Assembly (NCBI GenBank): GCA_019745325.1
Contig: JAIETK010000001.1
Location: 309,969-373,968 of the forward strand
Origin: Nitrosomonas sp.
Lineage (GTDB): Bacteria > Pseudomonadota > Gammaproteobacteria > Burkholderiales > Nitrosomonadaceae
Direction: 5' to 3'
DNA length: 64,000 nt
The translations under genes and the position numbers were made by a program. A model generated the notes under the pieces. That model was not told where the DNA came from. It saw only the letters and a program-made list of their open reading frames with translations, and made no database searches. The number at the start of each line of letters is the position of its first letter. Position 1 is the stretch's first letter. This document shows, piece by piece, positions 43,311 through 51,517 of the stretch.

Positions 43311-44693
43311 ATGTCTGTAAAAAAGTATGCTTTTGCTGATTTGGTGCGCATCGAACAATTGCGAGCAATCGAATCCGCCAAAGCGGAGCAATTATCGTAT
43401 GCCGGTATCCGCGACATGCCCGGTTCCGTCAACGGGGATTTCAACTATCGCCAGTTTGTTAACCGGCTGACTTTCCGCGCCCAACAGCTAATCCGGGAAA
43501 ATGCATTGGAGGATGCATTGCGGCAGCCTGGTAAGCAGTTTATCCGTGCGCGCTGGATTTGCTGGACGCTCGCAGCGGTTTTGGGCGGGCTGGCCGCCGG
43601 CCAAGCTGTCAGCGAATCATCGACATTGAATATCTACTGGTTGCTCGCGGTGCTGCTTGGATTCAACTCGATTTCTCTGTTGCTGTGGGTGTCGGGCATG
43701 ACATTGAACCTGCAAAGCTTGAGCAGCGGTATCGTGGCGCAATTTGCCAGTTGGTGGCCATACCGCCACAAAAAAGAACCGGACGTCCAATCGCTGGCTT
43801 CGCATGCTTGGTGGGAAAGTTGTTTAACCGGCACGGTTGGTAAATGGCGCGTCAGTGTTCTGACGCACCAGTTTTGGCTGGTTTACCTGACTGCGGGGTT
43901 GATTTTGCTGATCATGATCATGATGGCGAAACAATACAACTTCATCTGGGGCACGACCATTCTGCCGGATAGCGCTTTGCCGCAACTTACGCAAATGCTG
44001 GGTAAGCCGCTGGAAGTGCTGGGATTAAAAATACCGGATGATCCGCAAACCGTTGCAAGCCGCGTCGGAACAGGTAAGCAGGATGCGGAAACCCGCACGG
44101 CATGGGCAGTGTTTTTGATCGGCGCCTTGCTGGTTTATGGAATTTTTCCGCGGCTGCTGTTGCTGAGTTTTTCATGGATCATGCAGCGATGGGCTGAAAG
44201 CCGCTTCAAGCTGGATCTTTATTTGCCTTATTACATTGAATTGCGTCAGCGGTTGATGGCGCGCGAAGTTAAAGCCGAAGTCATCGACGCCGATCCGCAA
44301 GCCGGTATCAAACCAGCCGAAGTTACCCGGCCGCCGGAACATGTTGCTATTCCTGCCAATGCGCACGCAATTGGTGTGGAATTGGACGACAGCACGGATT
44401 GGCCGGAACCGGTCACTTGCCGCCTCAACATCATTGATCAAGATTCGCATGAGCAAGCCATCACGATGATCAAGAGCCTAAGTGTTCCTCTGCTGCTGGG
44501 TGTCGCCGCGCATCGCTTACCCGATCGCGGCATACAACGCACGATTAAGGAGCTGGCCGATAGCAGTCATGCAAAACCCTGGTTGATTCTGCTGAATAAA
44601 CCGTCGGCGTCGGTCACGAGCGCGCGTGAATTTGCTTGGTTCCGGCTGGCCGAAGCTTGCGGTATTCCCGCGGAACATGTTATTACGCGATAA
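43311..44693 (+). CDS. DUF2868 membrane protein
   Basis: 460 residues with transmembrane segments at about 83-100, 107-130, 186-208 and 262-285. The WWPYRHKK and WSKxx-like regions and the C-terminal soluble half (VTCRLNIIDQDSHEQAI, WLILLNKPSASVTSAREFAW) match DUF2868. It is encoded 3 bases ahead of a DUF3482 GTPase, its standard partner; the joint function is uncharacterised. Confidence 0.85.
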   Translation: MSVKKYAFADLVRIEQLRAIESAKAEQLSYAGIRDMPGSVNGDFNYRQFVNRLTFRAQQLIRENALEDALRQPGKQFIRARWICWTLAAVLGGLAAGQAVSESSTLNIYWLLAVLLGFNSISLLLWVSGMTLNLQSLSSGIVAQFASWWPYRHKKEPDVQSLASHAWWESCLTGTVGKWRVSVLTHQFWLVYLTAGLILLIMIMMAKQYNFIWGTTILPDSALPQLTQMLGKPLEVLGLKIPDDPQTVASRVGTGKQDAETRTAWAVFLIGALLVYGIFPRLLLLSFSWIMQRWAESRFKLDLYLPYYIELRQRLMAREVKAEVIDADPQAGIKPAEVTRPPEHVAIPANAHAIGVELDDSTDWPEPVTCRLNIIDQDSHEQAITMIKSLSVPLLLGVAAHRLPDRGIQRTIKELADSSHAKPWLILLNKPSASVTSAREFAWFRLAEACGIPAEHVITR

Positions 44694-44696
44694 ACC

Positions 44697-46100
44697 ATGA
44701 TTGTCAATAATTCCCGGCAAGCGCAAACCGATGCGCTACTCAATATCGCAGTGGTCGGTCATACCAATACCGGTAAGACATCGTTGATCCGCACCATGCT
44801 TCGCAGCACCGAATTTGGCGTAATTGAAGATGCCGCAGGCACCACCCGGCATGTGGAGCAAGCCACCATCTCAGCCGATCATACCCCCGTTTTGAATTTG
44901 TACGACACACCCGGTTTGGAGGATTCCCGGGCATTATTCGCTCATGTAAAAAAACTGCAGGAAAAATCCGCGGCATTGCGGCCACCGCAAGTTCTGGAGC
45001 AATTCGTTGCGCATGTGACCGTCAACGATCCGTTGGAACAAGAGGCGAAAGTCATCCGCCAGGTGTTACGCAGCGACATCTTGTTATACATCATCGATGT
45101 CCGCGAGCCATTTCTGGAGAAATACCGTTTGGAACTGGAAGTTCTGACACGAGCGGGAAAACCGATAATCCCTGTCTTCAATTTTATCGCGGGCCACGAA
45201 CGGGAACTTGGAAAGTGGCGTGAATATTTATCCGCCTATCAAATGCACACAACGCTGGAATTCGATACAGTCGCTTTTGCATTTGAGGCGGAAAAACGGT
45301 TGTACCAGAAAATGCAATCGTTGCTGGAACCGCATTACAATCATTTACAAAAACTTATCGATTATCGCGCTAAGCTCTGGAATCAGTTGTGCTTATCGGG
45401 CGCCAGGCGGATTGCTGAGCTGATTGTTCAAGTGGCCTGTTATCGTGAAAGTAAAACGGTTAATAATCATGCAATCGCCAATACACTGCTGGAAGACCGG
45501 CTGCAGGAATTTGTCCGCAAGGCGGAACAACATTGTCTACACGATTTATTAACGATCTTCAATTTCTCGGAAAAGGATGTGGCAATTCAAAATATTCCTG
45601 TCAGCAATGGCCAATGGCAATTGGATATTTTCGCGCCGGGCATTCTTAAAGCTTATGGATTGGATGTGGGCAGCGCGGCTGCGAAAGGTGCCGCTGCCGG
45701 TGCCGGTATCGATTTAATGGTGGGCGGTATGAGTCTCGGCGCCGCCAGTGCATTGGGTGCGCTGGCAGGTGCCGGTTGGTCCACCTTCAAACGTTATGGC
45801 GATGAAATTAAAGCGACTGTCAAAGGCACTCAATGGCAATGCGCCGATGAAACCACGGTGCAGATTTTGTATTTGCGCCAGAAGCACTTGTTGAAGAAAT
45901 TGATGCATCGCGGTCATGCCGCGCAAGATACGCTGCAAGTGGATAAAGCGGATACCGAGAAATTACCGGATCAGTGGCAAAAGATGATCAGTACTTTGCG
46001 GCAGAATCCCTCGTGGCGGGAGCCCTCGCCAGCCCGCAATGGCAATGCGCAATTTCAGCAATTGGAAACCAAACTGGTTGCGGCGTTGCTGGATGCCTAG
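44697..46100 (+). CDS. DUF3482 GTPase
   Basis: 467 residues. The N-terminal Era-like G domain has G1 GHTNTGKTSL, G3 LYDTPGLED and a G4-like VFNFIAG in place of NKxD. The C-terminal DUF3482 region has a Gly/Ala-rich membrane-inserting stretch (AAAKGAAAGAGIDLMVGG). It is coupled to the DUF2868 protein, so it probably acts at the inner membrane. The deviating G4 motif may alter nucleotide specificity. Confidence 0.87.
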   Translation: MIVNNSRQAQTDALLNIAVVGHTNTGKTSLIRTMLRSTEFGVIEDAAGTTRHVEQATISADHTPVLNLYDTPGLEDSRALFAHVKKLQEKSAALRPPQVLEQFVAHVTVNDPLEQEAKVIRQVLRSDILLYIIDVREPFLEKYRLELEVLTRAGKPIIPVFNFIAGHERELGKWREYLSAYQMHTTLEFDTVAFAFEAEKRLYQKMQSLLEPHYNHLQKLIDYRAKLWNQLCLSGARRIAELIVQVACYRESKTVNNHAIANTLLEDRLQEFVRKAEQHCLHDLLTIFNFSEKDVAIQNIPVSNGQWQLDIFAPGILKAYGLDVGSAAAKGAAAGAGIDLMVGGMSLGAASALGALAGAGWSTFKRYGDEIKATVKGTQWQCADETTVQILYLRQKHLLKKLMHRGHAAQDTLQVDKADTEKLPDQWQKMISTLRQNPSWREPSPARNGNAQFQQLETKLVAALLDA

Positions 46101-46245
46101 GGAAACGCTGATTAACTCGCCGAGCAAGATGATGTGCAAGGCGGATGGAGCGCAAGAAACGAGATATATCAATATGATAGGCGAGCTTCTGAGCACCACC
46201 CAACGCAGCTAATCGCTTGCGCAGGCAATTAATCAGTTTCCCTAG
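46097..46245. mobile_element. Miniature inverted-repeat element, family 3, copy 1
   Basis: CTAGGGAAACGCTGATTAA at the left and TTAATCAGTTTCCCTAG at the right form terminal inverted repeats around ~110 bases that resemble 59530-59677 (shared GATATATCA..ATGATAGGCGAG-like core). The left end covers the stop of the DUF3482 gene. No ORF is present. Confidence 0.8.
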
Positions 46246-46294
46246 CCAGTCGCATACAACTTCGGGGATTTATAACAATTTTGCAGCACCCGGC

Positions 46295-47515
46295 TCAGGT
46301 GTTGTCATCCGATAATGATGACTGATAGCGCGCCATAAACGAACGGTCTATCCAGTTCTTCCAATACCATACCCATTTGCCTTGGGCAAAAAAACTTCCC
46401 CAGGAAGCAACGGCATATCGATCACCGGTGGTTAATAAGCTTAAATAGCGCCGTTGGAGTTTATAAGGAGAAAGCGGCTGGTTCTTTATCAGCGCGGCGA
46501 TATTCTTCGCCAGTATCGGTCCCTGCCGTACCGCGTATACCCCGGCTTTGGGCAATGGAGCCGGCGTAAACGATGCCGCATCTCCACTGGTGAAAATTTC
46601 CGGATGAGAAATGCTGCGAAGATACTGGTCCACCAGGACGAAACTTTTTTCGTCGCATTGGATGCCGCTTTCTTTCAACCAAGGCGGCGCTGTTGCATGA
46701 ATGCACCAGGCGGCGAAGTTGTAATGCAGGGTAGTTTGGTCATCGAGTAATAACTGCTGCCGGTCAATCGCTATGACCCGTTTTCCACGAATTATGGTAA
46801 TGCCTGAAGATTGCAGGTGCTGGTCAAAAAAATTCCGTACTTGCTGGTTATGCGTACTGAGAATCTGTTGATCAGCACATACTAACGTGAAGTCTGATCG
46901 TTTTGAATACCGGCGGGACATTTTGTAATGCATCGCCAGCAGTATTTCAATCCCGGCAGCGCCTCCACCGATTACCACTACGCGCTGCGGCCGAAGGGAA
47001 TTCCGGGCGGATTCGAGCCAAGATTGCCATCCTTGAATAAAGTTTTTTATCGGTTTCACAGGGTGGCCATATTCAGTAGCACCATGAATTTGGTGGAGTG
47101 CCGGTTGAGAGCCCGTATTGATAGACAGTAAATCATAATGCACAGGGGGATGCTGACCACAAACAACCTGTTTGGTTTGAAGATCCATTGCTTGGACTTG
47201 ACCGCTGACAAATTGCGCTCCTGCCCATCGGCAAAGTTTCATTAAATCAATGTGGCAATCCTTAAATGCATAGTGTCCCGCGATCAATCCTGGGATCATT
47301 CCTGAATAGGGTGTCAACGCATCCGGACTGATAAGCGTTAGACTTGCGCCCGGTATTGGGTGTATTCCAAACTGCTTGATAACGGCAATATGGCTATGTC
47401 CGCCGCCAATTAAGCATATGGCTCTTTTATTGTTCGTGGTGTTAAACTCCTCATTAGTCAATTTTTTTTCGATTGCGTTATGATTGGAAAAGTGTGATAG
47501 TTCACATCGCAGCAT
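46295..47515 (-). CDS. FAD-dependent pyridine nucleotide-disulfide oxidoreductase
   Basis: Up to 406 residues. Two dinucleotide-binding motifs are seen: AICLIGGGHSHIAVIKQFG (FAD) and RVVVIGGGAAGIEILLAM (NAD(P)H), plus IFTSGDAASFTPAPLPKAGV. The set resembles NDH-2/sulfide-quinone reductase relatives and the oxidoreductase fused to some selenide, water dikinases. The start is uncertain: the first ~18 residues look non-native, and a TTG at 47461 is an alternative. The quinone or other acceptor is unknown. Confidence 0.8.
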   Translation of the reverse strand: MLRCELSHFSNHNAIEKKLTNEEFNTTNNKRAICLIGGGHSHIAVIKQFGIHPIPGASLTLISPDALTPYSGMIPGLIAGHYAFKDCHIDLMKLCRWAGAQFVSGQVQAMDLQTKQVVCGQHPPVHYDLLSINTGSQPALHQIHGATEYGHPVKPIKNFIQGWQSWLESARNSLRPQRVVVIGGGAAGIEILLAMHYKMSRRYSKRSDFTLVCADQQILSTHNQQVRNFFDQHLQSSGITIIRGKRVIAIDRQQLLLDDQTTLHYNFAAWCIHATAPPWLKESGIQCDEKSFVLVDQYLRSISHPEIFTSGDAASFTPAPLPKAGVYAVRQGPILAKNIAALIKNQPLSPYKLQRRYLSLLTTGDRYAVASWGSFFAQGKWVWYWKNWIDRSFMARYQSSLSDDNT

Positions 47516-47669
47516 GATGCGTCAGTTCATGACGCTATAAATATAACAATTAAATGAATATGGTTTCGTATATTATTCGAAAACAGACGGAAGATAAAAA
47601 GGCTTTTCATTGGAATGCGTAGCTTACGCAATTTAATGATTTTTTTAGAATTTTTCATGGAGAATAGTA

Positions 47670-48161
47670 ATGAGAATTAGTAAAACCAATAAATTTACAA
47701 CTTACACGATGCTTTTTTTGGCTGTAGGATTGTTATTTGGTTGTAAACCTATTTTTGAAAAAAAACCACTTCCTCCCAAAGATGATCAAGCAGCAGCTGC
47801 ACCCGCAACACCAGCGACAGAACCAGCACCTGCTGCAGAATCAACGCCAATTGAAGATGTACAAAGTTTAGAAAGCATCGAATCAACCGACGAAGCTGCC
47901 GCTGCAATTGAAGAAGAATCTGCCAGTGTTGCTGCTGTTGAAGTAGCGGATGATGGTGATGATATTGTCAAAACAACCCCGGCATTGATGAAAAAAATTC
48001 AGCAAGCGCTCGTGGATGCGGGATTGAATCCCGGGCCTGTTGACGGAGTAAGTGGCGCTAAAACTGTTGCCGCGATTGAAAGCTTCCAGAAACAAAATGA
48101 CATTACTCCCGGGAAAATAACCAAAAGAACACTCCGTACACTCGGTGTTGCGTTCGAATAA
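47670..48161 (+). CDS. Peptidoglycan-binding lipoprotein
   Basis: 163 residues: a lipoprotein signal peptide with lipobox (MLFLAVGLLFGC), a long Ala/Pro/Glu-rich linker (about 35-95), and a C-terminal PG_binding_1 domain (LMKKIQQALVDAGLNPGPVD, SGAKTVAAIESFQKQN). It is probably anchored to a membrane and tethers the envelope to peptidoglycan. It ends at a strong terminator, so it is transcribed alone. Confidence 0.88.
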   Translation: MRISKTNKFTTYTMLFLAVGLLFGCKPIFEKKPLPPKDDQAAAAPATPATEPAPAAESTPIEDVQSLESIESTDEAAAAIEEESASVAAVEVADDGDDIVKTTPALMKKIQQALVDAGLNPGPVDGVSGAKTVAAIESFQKQNDITPGKITKRTLRTLGVAFE

Positions 48162-48189
48162 TACGTCACGCTTTATTGCTGCATTACTT

Positions 48190-48224
48190 ACACCAAGAGC
48201 CCACGGTTCTTGGTGTGTTGTTTT
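48190..48224 (+). terminator. Rho-independent terminator of the lipoprotein gene
   Basis: The 9-bp stem ACACCAAGA / TCTTGGTGT, with a G+C-containing 9-base loop, is followed by GTTGTTTT, 28 bases after the stop. Confidence 0.85.
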
Positions 48225-48572
48225 GTCCCATAAAAAATCACGATTGATTTGTTTTTTTTGATAGTTGCCCGTAATAAATCCACTGACCTGATATAAAATA
48301 TTTGCTATGGAAGGGTTCATGTTCTATAGTGGGGTCTGGAGCGCTGATTCTAATGCCTTTTCAGATAATTATAATGCTGTAGATGTTTAAAAAATCCAGA
48401 TCGCTTTTATATTTACTGCCGCATCTTTTTCAGTATTCAAGAAGCCATGTAGCAAAAACAGATCGCTTGTCTGCTAGCGCTTATTGAGCGAGCTTTGCTT
48501 TTCAGGTTTTTTTCGTGCCAAAAATTTTTTGGTCATTCATTTGCATTTGAAGTATTTTGGGAGGTTATATTC
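48225..48572. other. Intergenic leader of the hopanoid operon
   Basis: 348 bases without a credible gene. TTGCCC (48265) and TATAAA (48292) could form a weak promoter, but their 21-base spacing is poor. The GGGAGG site before hpnH lies at 48560-48565. Confidence 0.4.
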
Positions 48573-49691
48573 ATGGGTGTTCCTTTACGCCAACAAATAG
48601 CGGTCGGTACTTATCTAATCAAGCAAAAGATAAGAGGGGTTAAAAAGTATCCGTTGGTGCTGATGCTTGAACCGTTGTTTCGCTGTAATCTAGCTTGCGC
48701 CGGGTGTGGAAAAATCGCTCATCCGGAAGATGTTCTTGATCAGCGGCTTTCCTATGAAGAGTGTATGCAAGCCGTTGACGAATGCGGTGCTCCGATGGTT
48801 TCGATCCCCGGTGGCGAGCCGTTGTTGCACAAGGAGATGCCGCAAATCGTCGCCGGCATCATCAAGCGCAAAAAGTATGTTTATTTGTGTACCAATGCAT
48901 TGCTGTTGAAGAAGCGAATTGACGACTACACACCTTCTCCTTATTTGACGTTTTCCATTCATCTGGATGGCATGAAAGAGCGCCATGATGCTTCGGTTTG
49001 TCAGGAGGGTGTTTTTGACCGTGCCGTTGAGGCAATCAAATTAGCCTTGGAAAAAGGATTCCGGGTTACCGTAAACTGCACGCTTTTTCAAGGCGAAACC
49101 CCTGAAGATGTTGCAGAATTTCTTGATTACGCCATGGAGCTCGGAGTTGAAGCAGCGACTATCGCACCCGGATTCAGTTATGAAAAAGCACCCAAGCAGG
49201 ATGTTTTCATCAAAAGCCAGGATACCAAAAAACTATTCCGCGGTATTTTTGAATTGGGTAAAAAACTGAAACGTAAATGGCGCTTAAATCATTCCGCACT
49301 GTATCTGGATTATTTGGCAGGCAATCAAAATTATAATTGTACGCCTTGGGGTAATCCGACCCGCAATGTATTCGGCTGGCAAAAGCCTTGCTATTTATTA
49401 TCTGACGAAGGGTATGCCAAAACATTTAAAGAGCTTCTGGAAGACACTCCTTGGGAAAAATACGGTACCGCCAATAATCCCAAATGCGCGCAATGCATGG
49501 CACACTGCGGATACGAAGCCACCGCTGTTGAAGACACGTTGGCGCATCCATGGAAGGCGTTGATAACTTCGATCAAAGGTCCCAGAACAACCGGACCGAT
49601 GGTTGAGGAGCCCGCTCCGAAATGGGCGGCAGAAGGCACTCAAGCTGCTAAAAAACTCTCTGACATTACCGTGTCAGTAATCAATAAGTAA
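48573..49691 (+). CDS. hpnH: HpnH, radical SAM adenosyl-hopene synthase
   Basis: I chose the ATG at 48573 behind GGGAGG (the frame extends 26 codons upstream); 372 residues. The radical-SAM cluster motif is CNLACAGCG (CxxxCxxC), followed by VSIPGGEPLLH. The C-terminal Cys-rich region (CAQCMAHCGYEA) fits an auxiliary site of the family. HpnH joins a 5'-deoxyadenosyl group to diploptene, giving adenosylhopane, the first step of side-chain extension. Confidence 0.94.
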   Translation: MGVPLRQQIAVGTYLIKQKIRGVKKYPLVLMLEPLFRCNLACAGCGKIAHPEDVLDQRLSYEECMQAVDECGAPMVSIPGGEPLLHKEMPQIVAGIIKRKKYVYLCTNALLLKKRIDDYTPSPYLTFSIHLDGMKERHDASVCQEGVFDRAVEAIKLALEKGFRVTVNCTLFQGETPEDVAEFLDYAMELGVEAATIAPGFSYEKAPKQDVFIKSQDTKKLFRGIFELGKKLKRKWRLNHSALYLDYLAGNQNYNCTPWGNPTRNVFGWQKPCYLLSDEGYAKTFKELLEDTPWEKYGTANNPKCAQCMAHCGYEATAVEDTLAHPWKALITSIKGPRTTGPMVEEPAPKWAAEGTQAAKKLSDITVSVINK

Positions 49692-49740
49692 ACAGAAAAA
49701 GAGGCGCATACTTTTTGGTCTACTGAATGCAGGAATCAGC

Positions 49741-50868
49741 GTGGTTTTAGTTTTATATTTGTCAATTTTTGGCGCAATATGCTGGTGGTCATTGGTTTTT
49801 TTGCCCTGGAAACCCTGGAGCACCCGGGAAAAAATAGAAGTTCAACAAACAGCGGTATTGAATGAAGCGTTGCAGGATATTACTGTGCTTGTTCCGGCCC
49901 GTAATGAAGGTCCTTATATTCAGCACACTCTCAGCGGTATTCAATCCCAAGGGTGTGAAATGGCTATCATCGTGATTGATGATCAATCGTCAGATAATAC
50001 TGCCGAGCAGGCTATCCGATGCGGAGCGACGGTTATTCCGGGCGTCGCGCCGCCAGCAGGCTGGAGTGGTAAATTATGGGCATTGGAGCAAGGCTTAAGA
50101 GCAGTCAAAACGCCTTATACCTTATTGCTGGATGCTGACATTGAGCTTGCGCCGGGAATAGTTTCAGCGTTGCATCAAAAAGCCCGTCAAGAAAATCTTG
50201 CATTGGTATCGCTGATGGCAGAGCCGCCGATGCTGAATTTTATCGAACGTTTGCTAATGCCCGCTTTTATTTTCTTTTTTAAGCTGTTGTATCCATTTGC
50301 ATTAGCAAATAAACCCACGTCGCGAATAGCAGCCGCAGCAGGCGGTTGTATTCTAGTCGAAACCCAAGCGCTACGATTGGCGGGGGCTTTTTCAAGTCTG
50401 CAAGACGCCTTGATCGATGACTGCACGCTAGCCGCCCATATCAAACGTGCTGGCTTGCGGACTTATTTGGGACTCAGTCGTGCCGCGCGGAGTCACCGCG
50501 GGTATCCTGGATTAAAGCCGATTTGGGAGATGGTTGCTCGAACCGCTTTTACGCAGCTAAGATATTCGATAACCTTACTGCTTATCTGCACATTGATTAT
50601 GATCGCCATGTTTTGGGCGGCTCCTTTCGCATTTGTGATTGCGCCAGCGCAAGAAATTTTCCTGATGTGCCTGCTGGTCTGGGCCGCCATGTTTTTTACC
50701 TATTTACCAACCTTAACTTATTATCAGCGTTCTCCCTTCTGGTGTTTGGGATTGCCTGTCATCGGTACTTTATATCTGGCGATGACTTGGACATCAGCTC
50801 TGCGTTACTGGCGCGGAGAACGCGCGAGCTGGAAAGACCGCCGCTATGAAAGCAAAACAAACAGTTAA
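49741..50868 (+). CDS. hpnB: HpnB, hopene-associated glycosyltransferase
   Basis: 375 residues from a GTG with CAGGA upstream. An N-terminal membrane segment (VLYLSIFGAICWWSLVFLPW) is followed by a GT2 domain: VLVPARNEGPYIQHTLSGIQ, IVIDDQSSDNTAEQA, TLLLDADIELAPG, and the acceptor region LQDALIDDCTLAAHIK with a conserved QxxRW-like RYSITLL. Several C-terminal helices follow. It is placed in hopanoid head-group biosynthesis by its location; the exact sugar reaction is not proven. Confidence 0.88.
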   Translation: MVLVLYLSIFGAICWWSLVFLPWKPWSTREKIEVQQTAVLNEALQDITVLVPARNEGPYIQHTLSGIQSQGCEMAIIVIDDQSSDNTAEQAIRCGATVIPGVAPPAGWSGKLWALEQGLRAVKTPYTLLLDADIELAPGIVSALHQKARQENLALVSLMAEPPMLNFIERLLMPAFIFFFKLLYPFALANKPTSRIAAAAGGCILVETQALRLAGAFSSLQDALIDDCTLAAHIKRAGLRTYLGLSRAARSHRGYPGLKPIWEMVARTAFTQLRYSITLLLICTLIMIAMFWAAPFAFVIAPAQEIFLMCLLVWAAMFFTYLPTLTYYQRSPFWCLGLPVIGTLYLAMTWTSALRYWRGERASWKDRRYESKTNS

Positions 50869-51484
50869 TATCCTTGAGTGGTGCTTGATGCTGGTTATGC
50901 TGTTGCCGATTTCAGCGGCACTCAGTGCCGCTGAGTCAGAAACCAGAAATCCGGAACAAGTGATTCAATACCTGCAATCATCGTTACTGCATGTCATGCA
51001 GGATGGCGAGAAACTTGGTTACGACGGGCGGTACAAATACCTGGAACCGGTGATTGATCAATCCCACGACGTCGATCTTATTATCAAGACAATCCTGGGT
51101 GCGACGTATTGGTCGCAATTAGACGCGACGCAACAAAATCTGATGGTGGAGACATTTCGTCAGCTCAGTATCGCTACCTATGCCGGACGTTTTACGCATC
51201 ATGAAGGCGAGCAGTTCCGGATTATTGAACAGCGCGATTTACCGCGTGACCAGGTTCTGGTGCGCAGCCAGTTAACCCAATCGGATGGCGGAACGGTGAA
51301 TTTTGATTATGTGCTCCATCAAGATCAAGGCCAATGGCGGATCACCAATATCCTATTTGACGGTGTCAGCGACCTGGCAATCAAGCGCGGTGAATATCGC
51401 GCCATACTCCAACGCAGCGGGTTTCAAGCGTTAATCGATATGCTGAAGGAGAAAATCGCATCGACCCGGCTGAATCCGCAATGA
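50846..51484 (+). CDS. hpnM: HpnM, MlaC/Ttg2-like lipid-binding protein
   Basis: 212 residues, overlapping hpnB by 23 bases. A signal peptide (WCLMLVMLLPISAALSAAES) is followed by the MlaC/toluene-tolerance fold (HDVDLIIKTILGATYWSQLD, ATYAGRFTHHEGEQF, GQWRITNILFDGVSDLAIKR). It is a periplasmic carrier for lipids, probably hopanoids, working with HpnN to move them to the outer membrane. Confidence 0.88.
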   Translation: MKAKQTVNILEWCLMLVMLLPISAALSAAESETRNPEQVIQYLQSSLLHVMQDGEKLGYDGRYKYLEPVIDQSHDVDLIIKTILGATYWSQLDATQQNLMVETFRQLSIATYAGRFTHHEGEQFRIIEQRDLPRDQVLVRSQLTQSDGGTVNFDYVLHQDQGQWRITNILFDGVSDLAIKRGEYRAILQRSGFQALIDMLKEKIASTRLNPQ

Positions 51485-51517
51485 GGTCTGTCCATTCTTT
51501 TGCAAATGCTGTAAAAC